This document shows positions 21,250 to 31,842 of a stretch of DNA of 34,423 nt, piece by piece. Under the pieces are notes generated by a model. It did no database searches and had not been told where the DNA came from. It saw only the letters and a program-made list of their open reading frames with translations. Origin of the DNA: Nymphaea colorata (lineage: Eukaryota > Streptophyta > Magnoliopsida > Nymphaeales > Nymphaeaceae). Both the position numbers and the translations under genes were made by a program. The DNA lies in contig NW_022204886.1 in NCBI RefSeq assembly GCF_008831285.2, positions 1 through 34,423 on the forward strand. Reading direction: 5' to 3'. Position 1 is the stretch's first letter. Each line of letters begins with the position of its first letter.

Positions 21250-21505
21250 GAAAGAGATCATTGTGATGGTGCTGGTATCTTGAAGGCCTCATCGAGGCTC
21301 TATATTGGCATACAACTAGTGCTTCCAAGTGTTTGAGGACAGAGCTAAGCATACACCTTAGCAGCAAGGAAGGCTAAGCATGAACAGAGAGAAAAAAAAA
21401 AAAGAGAAAGATGATTGTGATGGTACAGATGCACGTACCTTGAAGGTCTCAAAGCAGTGTTTGAAGACAGAGCTAGACATACACCTTGGCAGCAGGTAGA
21501 ATATA
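21250..21505. repeat. Tandem duplication with exon-like edge
   Basis: About 21254-21365 and 21412-21500 are related: both contain attgtgatggt, then ccttgaagg, then gtgtttgaggacagagct or gtgtttgaagacagagct, then acatacacctt (or gcatacacctt) and agcagcag. Between them lies a poly-A tract (21391-21402). On the minus strand the right-hand copy ends in AAG|gtacgtgc, a good splice donor, with an open frame reading SSVFKHCFETFK. I cannot assign it. Confidence 0.6.
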
Positions 21506-21709
21506 AAGCATTTTGCCAACAACACTATTACCTGTGTATATGTGAATGGTGAAACACACAAATCTTGTCTACCAAACAGAACAAAATGAAATTTATGATG
21601 ATCCCAAACAATATTGAAAAGAGGACTACGTTTGCACCCATGGTTGGACCCTTTAGGCGTAAAACCTTTTTCAGGGTTTTCTTGAAATGATTATATATTC
21701 TAGATTTAC

Positions 21710-21780
21710 CTAGATCCCATGGTGTTCTAATATTTATTTTTTCATTGTCAATCGAGGGAAGCCCAGCAATTAACGTTGCC
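21710..21780 (-). other. Weak exon candidate
   Basis: Minus-strand open frame ATLIAGLPSIDNEKINIRT then PWDL, ending at CTAG|gtaaat. The acceptor side (atattgag) lacks a good pyrimidine tract. It could belong with the exon-like stretch at 20637-20736, about 1 kb further along the same strand, but nothing proves it. No family recognised. Confidence 0.25.
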
Positions 21781-21839
21781 TCAATATTAAACAAGTGGAA
21801 ATGCAAACTAGCTGAACAATATGTGGACATGATAACAAA

Positions 21840-24065
21840 GAATACTCACCACCTTAAGAACCAGCACCCATATGCTGAAAAGAAGAGAATTTTTTATTGG
21901 AAGGAGACAAAGAGAGATGAACATGGCAAGTAAGGAGAAGAAGCATGAATGCACTTCAAAAAAATAATTAAGATGAGAAAACTTTCCAAAGAGAAGAAAA
22001 AAACAATTGAATATGACAAGAGAACAATACTCACCTAAAGAGGGAAATCAATACCATGGTGAAACACAGAGAGAGAGAGAGAGAGAGAGACCCAAACTTG
22101 AGAAGTACCCTCTACGTAAACCATGCAGACCCTTCACAAACAAAAAATGGAGAAATCATCCAAGAAAATTCCCTTTTCCAACAAACCCCATACAAACACA
22201 GAAAAGTCAAAGCCAAGCATGGCCTAAATTTAATTCCAAACTAAACCAAACTCAACTAATTTCAGTCTGCCATAAGAGAAGTTAAAAAGAGGAAGGGAAG
22301 TCACCAAAAAAAAAAAGGTTCCTTCCTGCACCAAGGTGTCATGCCAAACTACTTGGCCATCTCTTTTCCATTCCCCTTAACACATGGTTGCTTCTCATCA
22401 AGGAACCCTTCAAGCATCAGGGTGTTGTCATTGATTCAAATGAAGGTTATGATTTAATATTCTAATAAAAAATCCTCCTCTGGTGAGACAGCAGGGATTA
22501 ATTGTGAGGAAGATAGTTCGATGCAACAATAATACTAGGGGGATGAATTTTGTTTGAAAACTTTGTTTACACTTTTTCATGAGCAAAAGGTGAGCAATAT
22601 ATCAATCAGATCACAACCTTATTTGCCATAATCTCTAAGAATTTCAACTTGAGCTTTGTGAGTGCAAGTGTTTGTGTGCAGGAGATATATTCTTTTTTAC
22701 CCAAAATATTTCATGAGTATTAAGATGTACCTCATAGCAATGCTATCAAGCTTCTTGAATGGAACTCTTTACATCTCTAGGATATGAACATAGAGGAGTA
22801 ATTCTCAGCCTCATAGAAAAGCACAAAAAAGGAGAAAACATTGACAACAGGCCTTTTTAAGTTTTAATCTATACACATCCAAACATGCAATTTCCCACAC
22901 TATAAATTCTTGAATTTTGTTGTTAACCAGGACACAGCACAAAGATGTCGGCTTGCTCCTTTATCTAGCATGACAGTGATCTTCATGTTAATTTCACATA
23001 ACAATATGTGTGCACCCGTGTGCGTGTGTGCATGCATGAGCAAGTATTTGTGTGCCTGAAGTGTGTTGATAAAGCTTTGTCTACTTTCAAACCTTGTATG
23101 TCACTTGATAGGGAAAGTGTATATTGTAATCCAGAAGATTGGAGACAAATCTCAAGTGGTTAGAGGAGGAGAAATTAAAGGCAAGAGATAATGTGAAACC
23201 AAAAGCAGAGGACATGTAACTCTTGTTTGGGAAAATGACCAGTTTCTATTGGTTGTGGTTCATATCCGTTTATTGTACTTATGCATTACTCATGTACATT
23301 ATCTGCGTATATCATGCTTTAGAAGGCAAATGTGAACAATGATAATCCATTGAAGCCCATTGAGCTTCTCTTATGATTATGTTTGCACATCCACATCTTT
23401 GCAGTCAAATCTTCACTAGTGGGTTGTATTCATATATCATCTAGTATTCATGCAACAATCAGCCTGACCCTTAAGTCAGGGACTAGCTTCCAATTAGCCA
23501 TCTAATTGACTGGTTTGCCTTCAAAAGACCATAATAGAACAAAATTGTAGGTGTTCAATTCAATCATTTTCTCTTTCTCCCTCCCAACCAACAGGCATAT
23601 TTCCTTCTTGATTCCATTTTCCCCTTCATTTCCAGTCATCCTCTTGCAACTACATTATAGTTCTCTCATCCAGCTTTCTTTGCTTTATATTTTTTGTTCT
23701 TGGGAGCGCCTTTTCCCAGCAGTTTGCATCGAGGAATCCCCACCCTTATTTGATTAAGTTGCTTCTTTTTTTTTCTGTCTTGAAGTGTTGAAGATTTTTG
23801 TTATGTTTTCTTAATAGGGTAAAGGCTTGGTATATAGACTTCTATTTGGCATCAAATACCTATTAATTAGTTTATCACATATGGTGTGTTTATGTATAGA
23901 CTCTTATGTGGTATCAAATACTTGACTTATAGCCCTATCATGCCTTTAATTCAAATTAAATGAACAAAAAGGGAAAGACGTACAGTAAGATGAAAATTAT
24001 TAGTCAAAAGCAGCAAAAAAGCAATAGTCACAAGACAAGCACATACATGTCCATTAAGTCCTAGG
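21840..24065. other. Intergenic stretch, no gene seen
   Basis: Contains a (GA)n run at 22067-22090 and tgtgtgc-rich words near 23010-23060. A segment near 22795-22845 resembles 26900-26955 (gatatgaacatagaggagta... aaaaaaggag...attgac). A partly repeated phrase (atagacttctatttggcatc and atagactcttatgtggtatc) lies near 23834-23920. Open frames are short and read as low-complexity peptide. Confidence 0.4.
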
Positions 24066-24069
24066 AAAC

Positions 24070-24290
24070 CACACAAGTGAGTATTATCACAACTATAAAA
24101 GTCAAAGAATTTTCATATCACATGCATGCTCAGCATAGTGCTGAAAGAGGACACAATCACAGGTGTGCAAAACAAGACCACACAAGTGAGCATTAGTGAA
24201 AGAAATTTCATATAAATTCTGATCTTTTGGATACATGCACAGCATAATGGTGAAAGAGGACACAATCATATATGTGCAAAACAAGACCCA
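24070..24290. repeat. ~110-bp tandem duplication
   Basis: Two head-to-tail copies, starting near 24070 and 24180, each holding cacacaagtgag.att, attttcatat or atttcatata, agcata.tg.tgaaagagga, cacaatca and gtgcaaaacaagacc. They differ by substitutions and small indels. The minus-strand open frame at 24102-24284 only translates this repeat. Confidence 0.85.
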
Positions 24291-25790
24291 TTCTCCTCAA
24301 TAAATGTAAAATTGACATTCTACTATCCTTCATGTTTTAACTATGGAGGGCAATACCAGCAGCAAGCAATAAGAGATATTGATCATACCATAACTCCTAA
24401 GGTTCACATGCATTCCAACACATATGTTGACTAGCACTCCATAGAAAATGGGTGCTGCCGGCACATCAGTTATTCATACTGAATAAGCAAAAGCCGCAAC
24501 TTACAACCATAACCTCCATTCTCATGAGCACAGATAACTGAAAACCAATCGCATTACTGATAAAAAAGTTTCTAAAAATGGTTACAATAACAAAACAACC
24601 ATAGAAGGAGAAAAAATACAAACAAAGATCACATATAAATCTGAATAATTTTTATAACCAACCAATAAAACGAAATCAATAAAATGTTATATTTACCACA
24701 AATGGCTGACTCCATCCCAAAATACCATATATACATTACTGATCACAGAGAATTTCATTTGCTATAATCTTCCCTTGTGCGTACAAAAACCATTTCTCAG
24801 GATCAATGTACTCAGTGGCATCTAAAATAGAGGTGAATTTTACACGAACATTATTTTCTCTTTTGATTTATGGTTAACGAAAGCAGTTGTGGTAATAGTT
24901 TAGCATCTAAAATGATAGGTCCACGTAAAACGACAGGTAAAGTTTCCCAAAGACAATAAGTGAGGAATATGAATTACAACAATACATCACTAACACATCA
25001 GATCCTGGAAATGGCAGACAATTCCCTCAAATAAACTTATGCATATAACCTGCAAAGAATTTTAAATATGTCCCACCTATTAAAACTTATTTTAAAATCC
25101 AAAACATGAGACTGGAAACACATACAATAAGTAAGCACATCTGCAATATATTGTAATGGGTATCCACACAAAAAAAAAAGAGAGAGAGAAAAAAGAAACA
25201 CACACACACACACCCCATAGATAAGACGACATGCAAACTTATTTCTCTATGTGTGAGTATTGTTATCACTAGGCCAAGTGCAAAGGAATTACATTAAGAC
25301 CAAAGAGATGTGGTGTGCTTCACAAGATAGCAAGTTCTATAAACAAATACCATTTAGTCTATACAAATTACAGCCTCGCTTCACATCCATCACTACCTTA
25401 AACTAAAATATGCCAAAACAAGCAACAAAGGATATCAATATGCATAAATTATGCATCTGCCCATCTAAGAAGTTTTTTTTTTTTTTTGTAAATCTTCATG
25501 GTATAAAATTAAGAAAAATCAAAACAAAACAACACTACGATCAAGAAATGTGAAGGCAGGATGTGAAAGACAAAAGAAATGCGTATTGATGAACCAAAAA
25601 AAGGTTTCAGAGAAGCCCACATTAAGTGGGACGGTGGGACAACCTGTCCCTTATTTATAGTACAAGTCATGTAAAAGAAAGGCATGATGGGCAGCTGTAA
25701 ATAGAGCCGTTTGAGCCTATGTGTGTGTCTAAATATATATGTATATACATATATATATATATATACACACACACATACACACAACACACA

Positions 25791-25821
<31 letters not shown>

Positions 25822-26399
25822 CACACAACACACAATTAATTAACTGTTGTATAATTTTTTAAAAAACATTGTAAGTACACCTTAGCCCTTGTGTCATTTT
25901 TAAACCTGGTCACCTCTTTCAAAAGGAAGACCTGGATGTCGTCCCTTTTCTAGGATGACCAGGGTTTTCATTCAAAAGGGAAACCCTGGTGGCCCTTTGG
26001 AAAAAGGATTGTCCTTTGCATGACTCGATTGAAAAAGGAGGAGGGATAGGAGGGAAAAAGGGAGGGATAACAGAAACAAAGAGAGAAGATGGAGAAAAGA
26101 AAAAAAGATAGTGGGCATGCATATTGGACACTTCATGTTTCAAAAATGAAAGGCCAAAGGACTGTCAATGTGCGTAGGCGTCATGTATGTAGGTGTCGGG
26201 CCATCCAACACTGACAGTTCATGTTTTCAGAAGTGTCCATGCAACAGAGCTTGCATTCTTTTGCCTTCTCTGCATGGATTCCTCTAATTCGCACTCACTT
26301 GGTAAATTTTTGTGTAAAAAATTTTGTAAAATCAAAAAACGATGTCATGTTCTGCAAAATTTCAAATTATGCACATATTTCACCAAAACATATAAAGAA
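24291..26399. other. Intergenic stretch with microsatellites
   Basis: Simple repeats include a (CA)n tract at 25198-25213, a poly-T run at 25475-25488 and a compound TA/CA microsatellite at 25731-25835. On the minus strand at about 24745-24826 an open frame reads DATEYIDPEKWFLYAQG then KIIANEILCDQ after a ttttag, which might be an old exon, but there is no proper donor. A purine-rich block lies at 26030-26110. No gene is called. Confidence 0.4.
25731..25835. repeat. Compound (TA)n/(CA)n microsatellite
   Basis: Alternating blocks of atatat and acacac, with acacacaacacaca appearing twice around a second (ta)n block, so the array has itself been partly duplicated. Open frames over it are low complexity. 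Confidence 0.95.
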
Positions 26400-26586
26400 A
26401 TGCAATTTCGACAGAATTTTTTTAAAATGCCACCATTCATAATCAACTGGTGCTTTTCGAAAGAAATACCCCAAGTCGGGGGTTATGCAGGTTGAAGATA
26501 CTCGATGAGATAACGCGCCAGGTTTAATCTTCTATCCCAAATGGTTCGTCCTATTTTGAGACAGAGGAAACGATGGAATTCACACT
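26400..26586. repeat. 187-bp dispersed repeat, copy 2
   Basis: Same-orientation partner of 1031-1217, equal in length and nearly identical, with unrelated flanking sequence on both sides. The plus-strand open frame 26193-26495 enters it and ends in the same tail as the frame in copy 1. Confidence 0.85.
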
Positions 26587-29500
26587 CAATATGAGCATAC
26601 TATGTTTGAGGGGTTTCATCTATTCTATGAATGGACTAGTATTTTGGTAATGAAATGGGCAAACATCTTTCAAGACCAAAGGGGGATTGGTTAGTTCCTC
26701 CTATGCTTACAAAGCCTAAAAACATAACAAGAGATGTCAAGTTTTTACACTGAAATAGTTCAAAAATGATCAACTTAACTCATACGCTTGTGTGCTCGTG
26801 TTGTACAAATAATATGACCTTAATTTACCCATAGTACCATACAAGCATCAGGCTTCATTTCGCATCAATGTTGTCAAATCATAAAAGAGGATGTCTTTCA
26901 ATTTCCAAAATATGAACACAAAGGAATCATCCTCGACATCCTAGATAATAAAAAAAGGAGCTGATATTGACCCCAGAACCAAACAGCCGCGAAAGATAGT
27001 CGCATTCAATTCCTGAGAGTTTAGCCTTCGTGTCTTTCATCTCTTGGCAAGCATTTTTTGCTTTTTTTTTCCTTTTTTTCTTTTTTCTTTCTTTGGCATT
27101 CGGCTTTTTGCCTTTTTTTTCATTTGATTTTTTTTCTTTTCAGGCCGACCTTCACCTTTGAGGGAACACCTCACCACCTCAAAGGCTACTACGAAGCTCC
27201 ACCGCTTTGGTGGTTATGCATAGCTTTGTCACGTGTCCAACCCGCTTCACCTTACGAGTTTTCGACGATCCAAAGGTTCATAAGTCATTTATCTTCGCGA
27301 AATAGACATAAATCAACTTTATGCCTACCCGGTACTCTCGATTACTGACTCAGAGGAACGACTACACAAGCCCCGAGCCCATCCCTCAACTCTCATTTTT
27401 TTACCTGTCAAGATCTTATAGAGCATTGTGGCTTCTCTCTCAGGATATTTTCATGCTAAATCCTTGCAAATGCTTGAACACCAAAGTCAATACATTTCCT
27501 AGTCTTGACTTTCTTAGCTTCATAGGATTTTTCCTCACTGTTCATATCTAAGATTTTTTCAGCTTCCCTCTTCCATTGATTGACAAACAAAAAATTGAAA
27601 TTTTCTCCCGCTACATGGTGAGATACCAAAAGTAAAGAAAAGACATATCATTGTGTGAGAAAACATTTTTAAAATGTTTGTAAACAAAAAATTAAAAAAT
27701 TTATCCAAAAGTCCTTGACATCAAATGGTATATCATTAGGAGGCAAAAACAATAAAACCTAAAGAGATGAGTGAATGCAAAACAAGATGGTTTGGCTGGG
27801 TAGAGGAATGAACTTCACCAACTCTATCCTAGAAATAGGATATTTTACATGCACGATTGATTTAAGGGTGACGAGTTCTCATAAGTGTTGGGTCAGCAAC
27901 TAATTGAAAGTTTTGCAAAAGGTTTGGGTTAAGCACTTTTCTTTTCCCGAACAAAGCCCAAGACAAACAGTCCTATGTGTTGGCTTTTGTAAAATCAAAT
28001 GGTAAATGTTAACGACAACTATGGGATTGGACTTTGTTAGACTCTGGATGTAAGACTGTCCACCAAAATTTAACTAGTACTGTGTCCCGATCACATGAGA
28101 ACTTTGTGAAATTCTGATTTTGCAAAAGGATAACAACACAGGGGACAAGTTCATCTTGAACTTTCTCATAAAAATATAACCTTGTGGCAAGCAAACTTCC
28201 ACAAATTCTCTTATTGTAAGGTATTCTTTGAAGAGGGTTGGATGATGGATCATTTATTAATAAAGGAAAATTGCTACTTCCATAGCTCATTTTCCTACAT
28301 AGCTAAAAGACCATTTCCAGGACTAAGTTGGATTGGCTTTAATGGATTAAGATGATTTTAATCACAAGCTCAGGTCTAAGATCAAATGCAACAAGAGGCT
28401 CGCAAGGATTTCTTCACTCGTGCATATACTTACAAAGGTCCTAAATATACGACTCAAATTGTGGTTTTCATATCTAAAATACAGCTAAAGGGCATACTAA
28501 ACCAGAGGCCACACCTCTAGATAGCACAAACAAAACTTGATAAGAGACAATCCTCTTAGCATTAATACACAAAAACAATACGCAGACATCAAAACAAAAA
28601 CACCATACATGACCTAAGGAGCCTTCATCTCCCTAAGTGGAAATTCTTTAACCTGTAAACAGGTTCAGAATTTTACTCTATTTGTTAGATATACAAAGGC
28701 CTAAAAGTTAAAGAAAAATCAGAAATAGGAACTAGAAAGATTGAAAAAACACTAAAAAAAGGTACAATTGATAATATCTTTTCTACAGGGCATTAATAAT
28801 CTGAGAATGGAGCAGAAAATTCTGGTTTTCAGAATCATAGTTCCCAAGAAACAGAAACGAGGAACAGTATAGAAATCTGTCAAAACCACTAAAAGCTCAA
28901 AAAGTCCTAAATTTTGTGGGATGACATCAGAGATAGTAGAGAAATATCATACCAAAAATCAGACCCACATTCAGACTTTAATTCATAAAACGAAAGTAAA
29001 AAAATGTTCTACCTAAAACAGGGGCAGACTTTTCCAGTTCTGATAGGTTCACATACCCAGGTTAATAAAAAACATTATATTGTAAAGAGTTTATACCAAA
29101 ACTAAGTGCTTTTTACCTCTACAGAAAAAGAGGATATCAGAAAACCAAAATTCAAATTTTTTTGAACAATTTGGGTATTTATTTCGGGTTTTTCAATTTA
29201 GCATAGTTTCTATACAAAAGTAGAACATGTTCACAAAATCATTTTTTTTTCACAAGAAAGAAAATCAAAACATAAAATATTTATACTCTATTAAGTTTGC
29301 AACCAAGATGAACATGCAACGCTCAAGCACAAAGGGCAGAATAACACAAATAACAAGAAAAACAAATGTAAAGTACTTATTGGAAAAATCAAAACATGTT
29401 CGTCTAAAACTTACCTGTGTATTCGCTCCCCACCAGTGCAAATTCAAGAAAAAGTTAGACAAGTGAGCCGAGAACAACATGCAAGTGAATCCTATGCATA

Positions 29501-29750
29501 CTAACTATGTTAAAAACCTATATTTTCTAACTAAAGGAAAGCGATTAAATTAAAATCATAAGTCATGTGCAGACGACCCCCACAAAGCATGACTATTAAA
29601 CTAAATAGACCAACAAAGGGGTTGTCTTTTCATTTTACCCAACGGATTGAAACTTTTAGTGCTGCCAAGATGAAGATCCAGAGAAAATTTTACCAACCTG
29701 CCTTAGTATCACCATAAAAAACAAGAAGATTAGGAATCTTTTTTTTTGGA
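26587..29750. other. Intergenic stretch, likely retroelement remnants
   Basis: A long poly-pyrimidine tract lies at 27053-27145, followed by a more GC-balanced section (27145-27400). The region 28700-28930 is related to 21040-21220 (ggttttcagaat.. tagttc..agaaac.. aaatct.tcaaaa), a dispersed repeat. I see no polymerase, integrase or protease motif and no matching terminal repeats, so no element is named. On the minus strand cactggtggggagcgaatac ends at ACACAG|gtaagt (29411), a strong donor without a recognisable exon. Confidence 0.35.
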
Positions 29751-29879
29751 AATAACTGAATATCATCATAAGTACCACAACGGAAACACCATCATACAAT
29801 AAGTATCACAAAATATCAAAAGATTCTAAAATCAATACCAGTACATCCACAGATTTTTTTGTTTTTTTTTTTTTTGACA

Positions 29880-30040
29880 AATTCTAAATTCAATACCGGT
29901 CCATCTACAACCATTCCCATCTTCGGTCGATTGCCTCTCTCTTCTTCTTCCTCCTCCTGAGCCGCCTTATGCTTCCATCGATCCTTCCCTGCGACCACCG
30001 GCGGTAGAAGAAGCGGAGGCTGCGTCTTCCGCCAAAGCAT
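29880..30040 (-). CDS. Possible first exon of an unidentified gene
   Basis: Minus-strand ATG at 30040 opens a frame reading MLWRKTQPPLLLPPVVAGKD, then an acidic stretch QEEEEEERGNRPK and GMVVDGP. A gt that could serve as donor follows near 29899. The region is GC-richer than its surroundings and lies just downstream (minus sense) of a paired AGCCCA/TGGGCT promoter-type motif at 30052-30068, typical of plant housekeeping genes. I recognise no family, and no downstream exon can be joined with confidence. It could equally be a 5' leader with a chance open frame. Confidence 0.35.
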
Positions 30041-30051
30041 TTAGCAGATCC

Positions 30052-30068
30052 AAGCCCAAATGGGCTTT
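30052..30068 (-). promoter_or_regulatory. Palindromic site II-like element (AGCCCA/TGGGCT)
   Basis: The sequence aagcccaaatgggcttt places two TGGGCT/AGCCCA cores back to back. Such site II (TGGGCY) cores are bound by TCP factors in promoters of plant ribosomal-protein and other housekeeping genes. It sits 12-28 bases upstream of the minus-strand ATG at 30040. Being symmetric, it gives no direction by itself. Confidence 0.4.
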
Positions 30069-30256
30069 CTATTTCGTCCCACCCCCGTTGTTTCCTAAAA
30101 TATGTTTACAGAAACAGAACCAACGGATATATTTTTTTTAATGTAACGTTTGATGGGCAGGAAAAAATTTTATTCCCATTGCTGCAAGGAATTTCCTACC
30201 GATCAAACATGGTACAAAAGGAAATCACATTGGTTTTACATTGCAACGGAATTTAT

Positions 30257-30360
30257 GCTTACCACCCGAATCGGATTTATATTTAAATAAATAAAGTAAG
30301 CAAAGTCCGCTTACCACCCGAATCGGATTTATATTTAAATAAATAAAGTAAGCAAAGTCC
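30257..30360. repeat. Perfect 52-bp tandem duplication
   Basis: Positions 30257-30308 and 30309-30360 are identical over all 52 bases (starting gcttaccacccgaatcggat). The identity implies a very recent event. No gene is affected. Confidence 0.98.
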
Positions 30361-31433
30361 ATACATATTGAAAGTCTGTTGTTAACATATTGGTTTGGAT
30401 TTGGATTGAGATTTAGCATAGGGTTCACATTACGAATGGAATTCAGATATGGTATGTACGTATATATATGAAAACCTTTTTTTTCCATTGCACTTGAATT
30501 AGAGCCTATTTTTAATTTAAATTATAAACCAAATATCTGAATCCCGTAAATGAGGTTGGGGAATAAGATTTGTTGACATCGCTACCAATAATTAGTTTGT
30601 TCGTTTTAACAAGGAGAGAATTCAATACCAAATAAATGCCCGTTCGTATCCAACTCATTTTGGCCACCCACCAAAATCGATCTATTATATGACAGATGGG
30701 ATGCTTTAAGGTGATTCTTTTGTTTCCTTTGAGCTCTGAACTTTCTTTTCTGCATTCATCACCATGCTTCCTGTTGTTCTTGACTGTCTATCTTGTCTGG
30801 GGTTTTGGAATTTTGTGGTTCACACTTCAAGCTTAGCTGTGAACTCAGCGACTAGTAGGTCCGTCTAATTGCCTAGTTGTCGTAGGTGCTGGTGAACAGA
30901 TTAATCTCAAGGTATCAGTTGGTTCGGCCCATCACCAGTGATAGGGACTAGTTTTTGACCAACTAGTTTCCAAAGTGCATTTTCTTGTAAAAGATATGTT
31001 TAGAACCATGAACCATCAGACATAAAAATTTAGGAAGTTTCTTCTTTTCCTTATAGTTTCCCTTTAGCCTACCCCGAGGCTCCAACCCTTTCTTTAGTGC
31101 CCTATCAATATTATTTTAGTGAACCATCTTAGACTTGACTCAGATCAACTACCCCTGACGAGTCTTTTGAGGGCCTTGACCAACCTGACCAACCTGAGTT
31201 CGACTTCTGATCTTGATAACTAAGGTTCAAAATAGGATGGTCCCCTGGCCATCCAAAGCTTAGTCAAGCTATTGAAAGTATTATTAGTTTTTTTTTCAAA
31301 GCAAATTTTATAATGTTTTTAATAAAGAAACCTTTACAATTAAAAAAAAAATATTTCATAACAATTTATTCATGTGGTCTTGCGCGTTGTCTTGAGTTCC
31401 TAATGTAATCGATATGTTGCTTTTTGCTTGCAG
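30361..31433. other. Non-coding stretch upstream of helicase exon
   Basis: I looked on the plus strand for the preceding helicase exons (motifs GxGKT and the TxG segment) and found none. Words such as gaccaacctgaccaacctga near 31178 are local duplications. Poly-T and poly-A runs occur at 31288-31296 and 31340-31349. Confidence 0.45.
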
Positions 31434-31842
31434 GGAAGCATTGTTGGACCCTCTACTATCTAAGTATTCAGTTGTCATTGTTGATGAAGCTCATGAGAGG
31501 ACAGTCCACACAGATGTGGTATTAGGCATTTTGAAAGGTGTTCAAAAATCAAGGTCACAGCAAGTCATGAACAAGGACAATGTCAAGAAAATCGATAATA
31601 TAGACTCCAATGAAGACACATCAATTGGAAGTGGAAGTGGTTGGAAGGGCCAAGCATCTCCCTCAGGTTGCCCTTTAAAGTTGATTGTCATGTCTGCTAG
31701 TCTTGATGCAAGGGGATTCTCTGAGTGCCTTGGTGGTGCAAAAGCTGTCCATATCCAAGGACGGAAATACCCTGTGGACATCCTGTATACTTACACTCCT
31801 CAGCAGGACTACATAGATGCAGCCTTGATTACCCTATTTCAG
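31434..31842 (+). pseudogene. RID1: Single intact exon of a DEAH-box RNA helicase (RID1/DEAH10 type)
   Basis: The exon opens after tgcttgcag and closes at TTTCAG|gtactt, with 409 bases and no stop. It encodes EALLDPLLSKYSV, motif II VIVDEAHERT, VHTDVVLGILKGVQ, a hydrophilic spacer of about 40 residues, then PLKLIVMSASLDARGFSE with motif III as SAS, GGAKAVHIQGRKYPVDILYT and ALITLFQ. The DEAH box, the SAS form of motif III and the 'GAKAVH.QGR..PV' segment fit plant RID1 (At1g26370, DEAH10; human DHX33/DHX8-related), an RNA helicase linked to pre-mRNA splicing (from memory). Exons for the P-loop upstream and the helicase C-terminal domain downstream were not found, so within the window this is a fragment. 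It shows less decay than the other fragments; a very long flanking intron is the alternative. Confidence 0.88.

Noticed and set aside
1031-26586. The two 187-bp copies as long terminal repeats of one 25-kb element
   Set aside because: No polymerase or integrase coding lies between them, and the repeat edges lack TG...CA ends and flanking target duplications. The interior is a mixture of gene fragments.
27053-27145. Poly-pyrimidine tract as the polypurine tract of a retroelement on the minus strand
   Set aside because: No long terminal repeat begins beside it, and the tract is too long and impure for a typical primer site.
28009-28290. 93-codon minus-strand open frame as a retroelement protein
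   Set aside because: No conserved protease, reverse transcriptase or integrase residues could be found in it or nearby.
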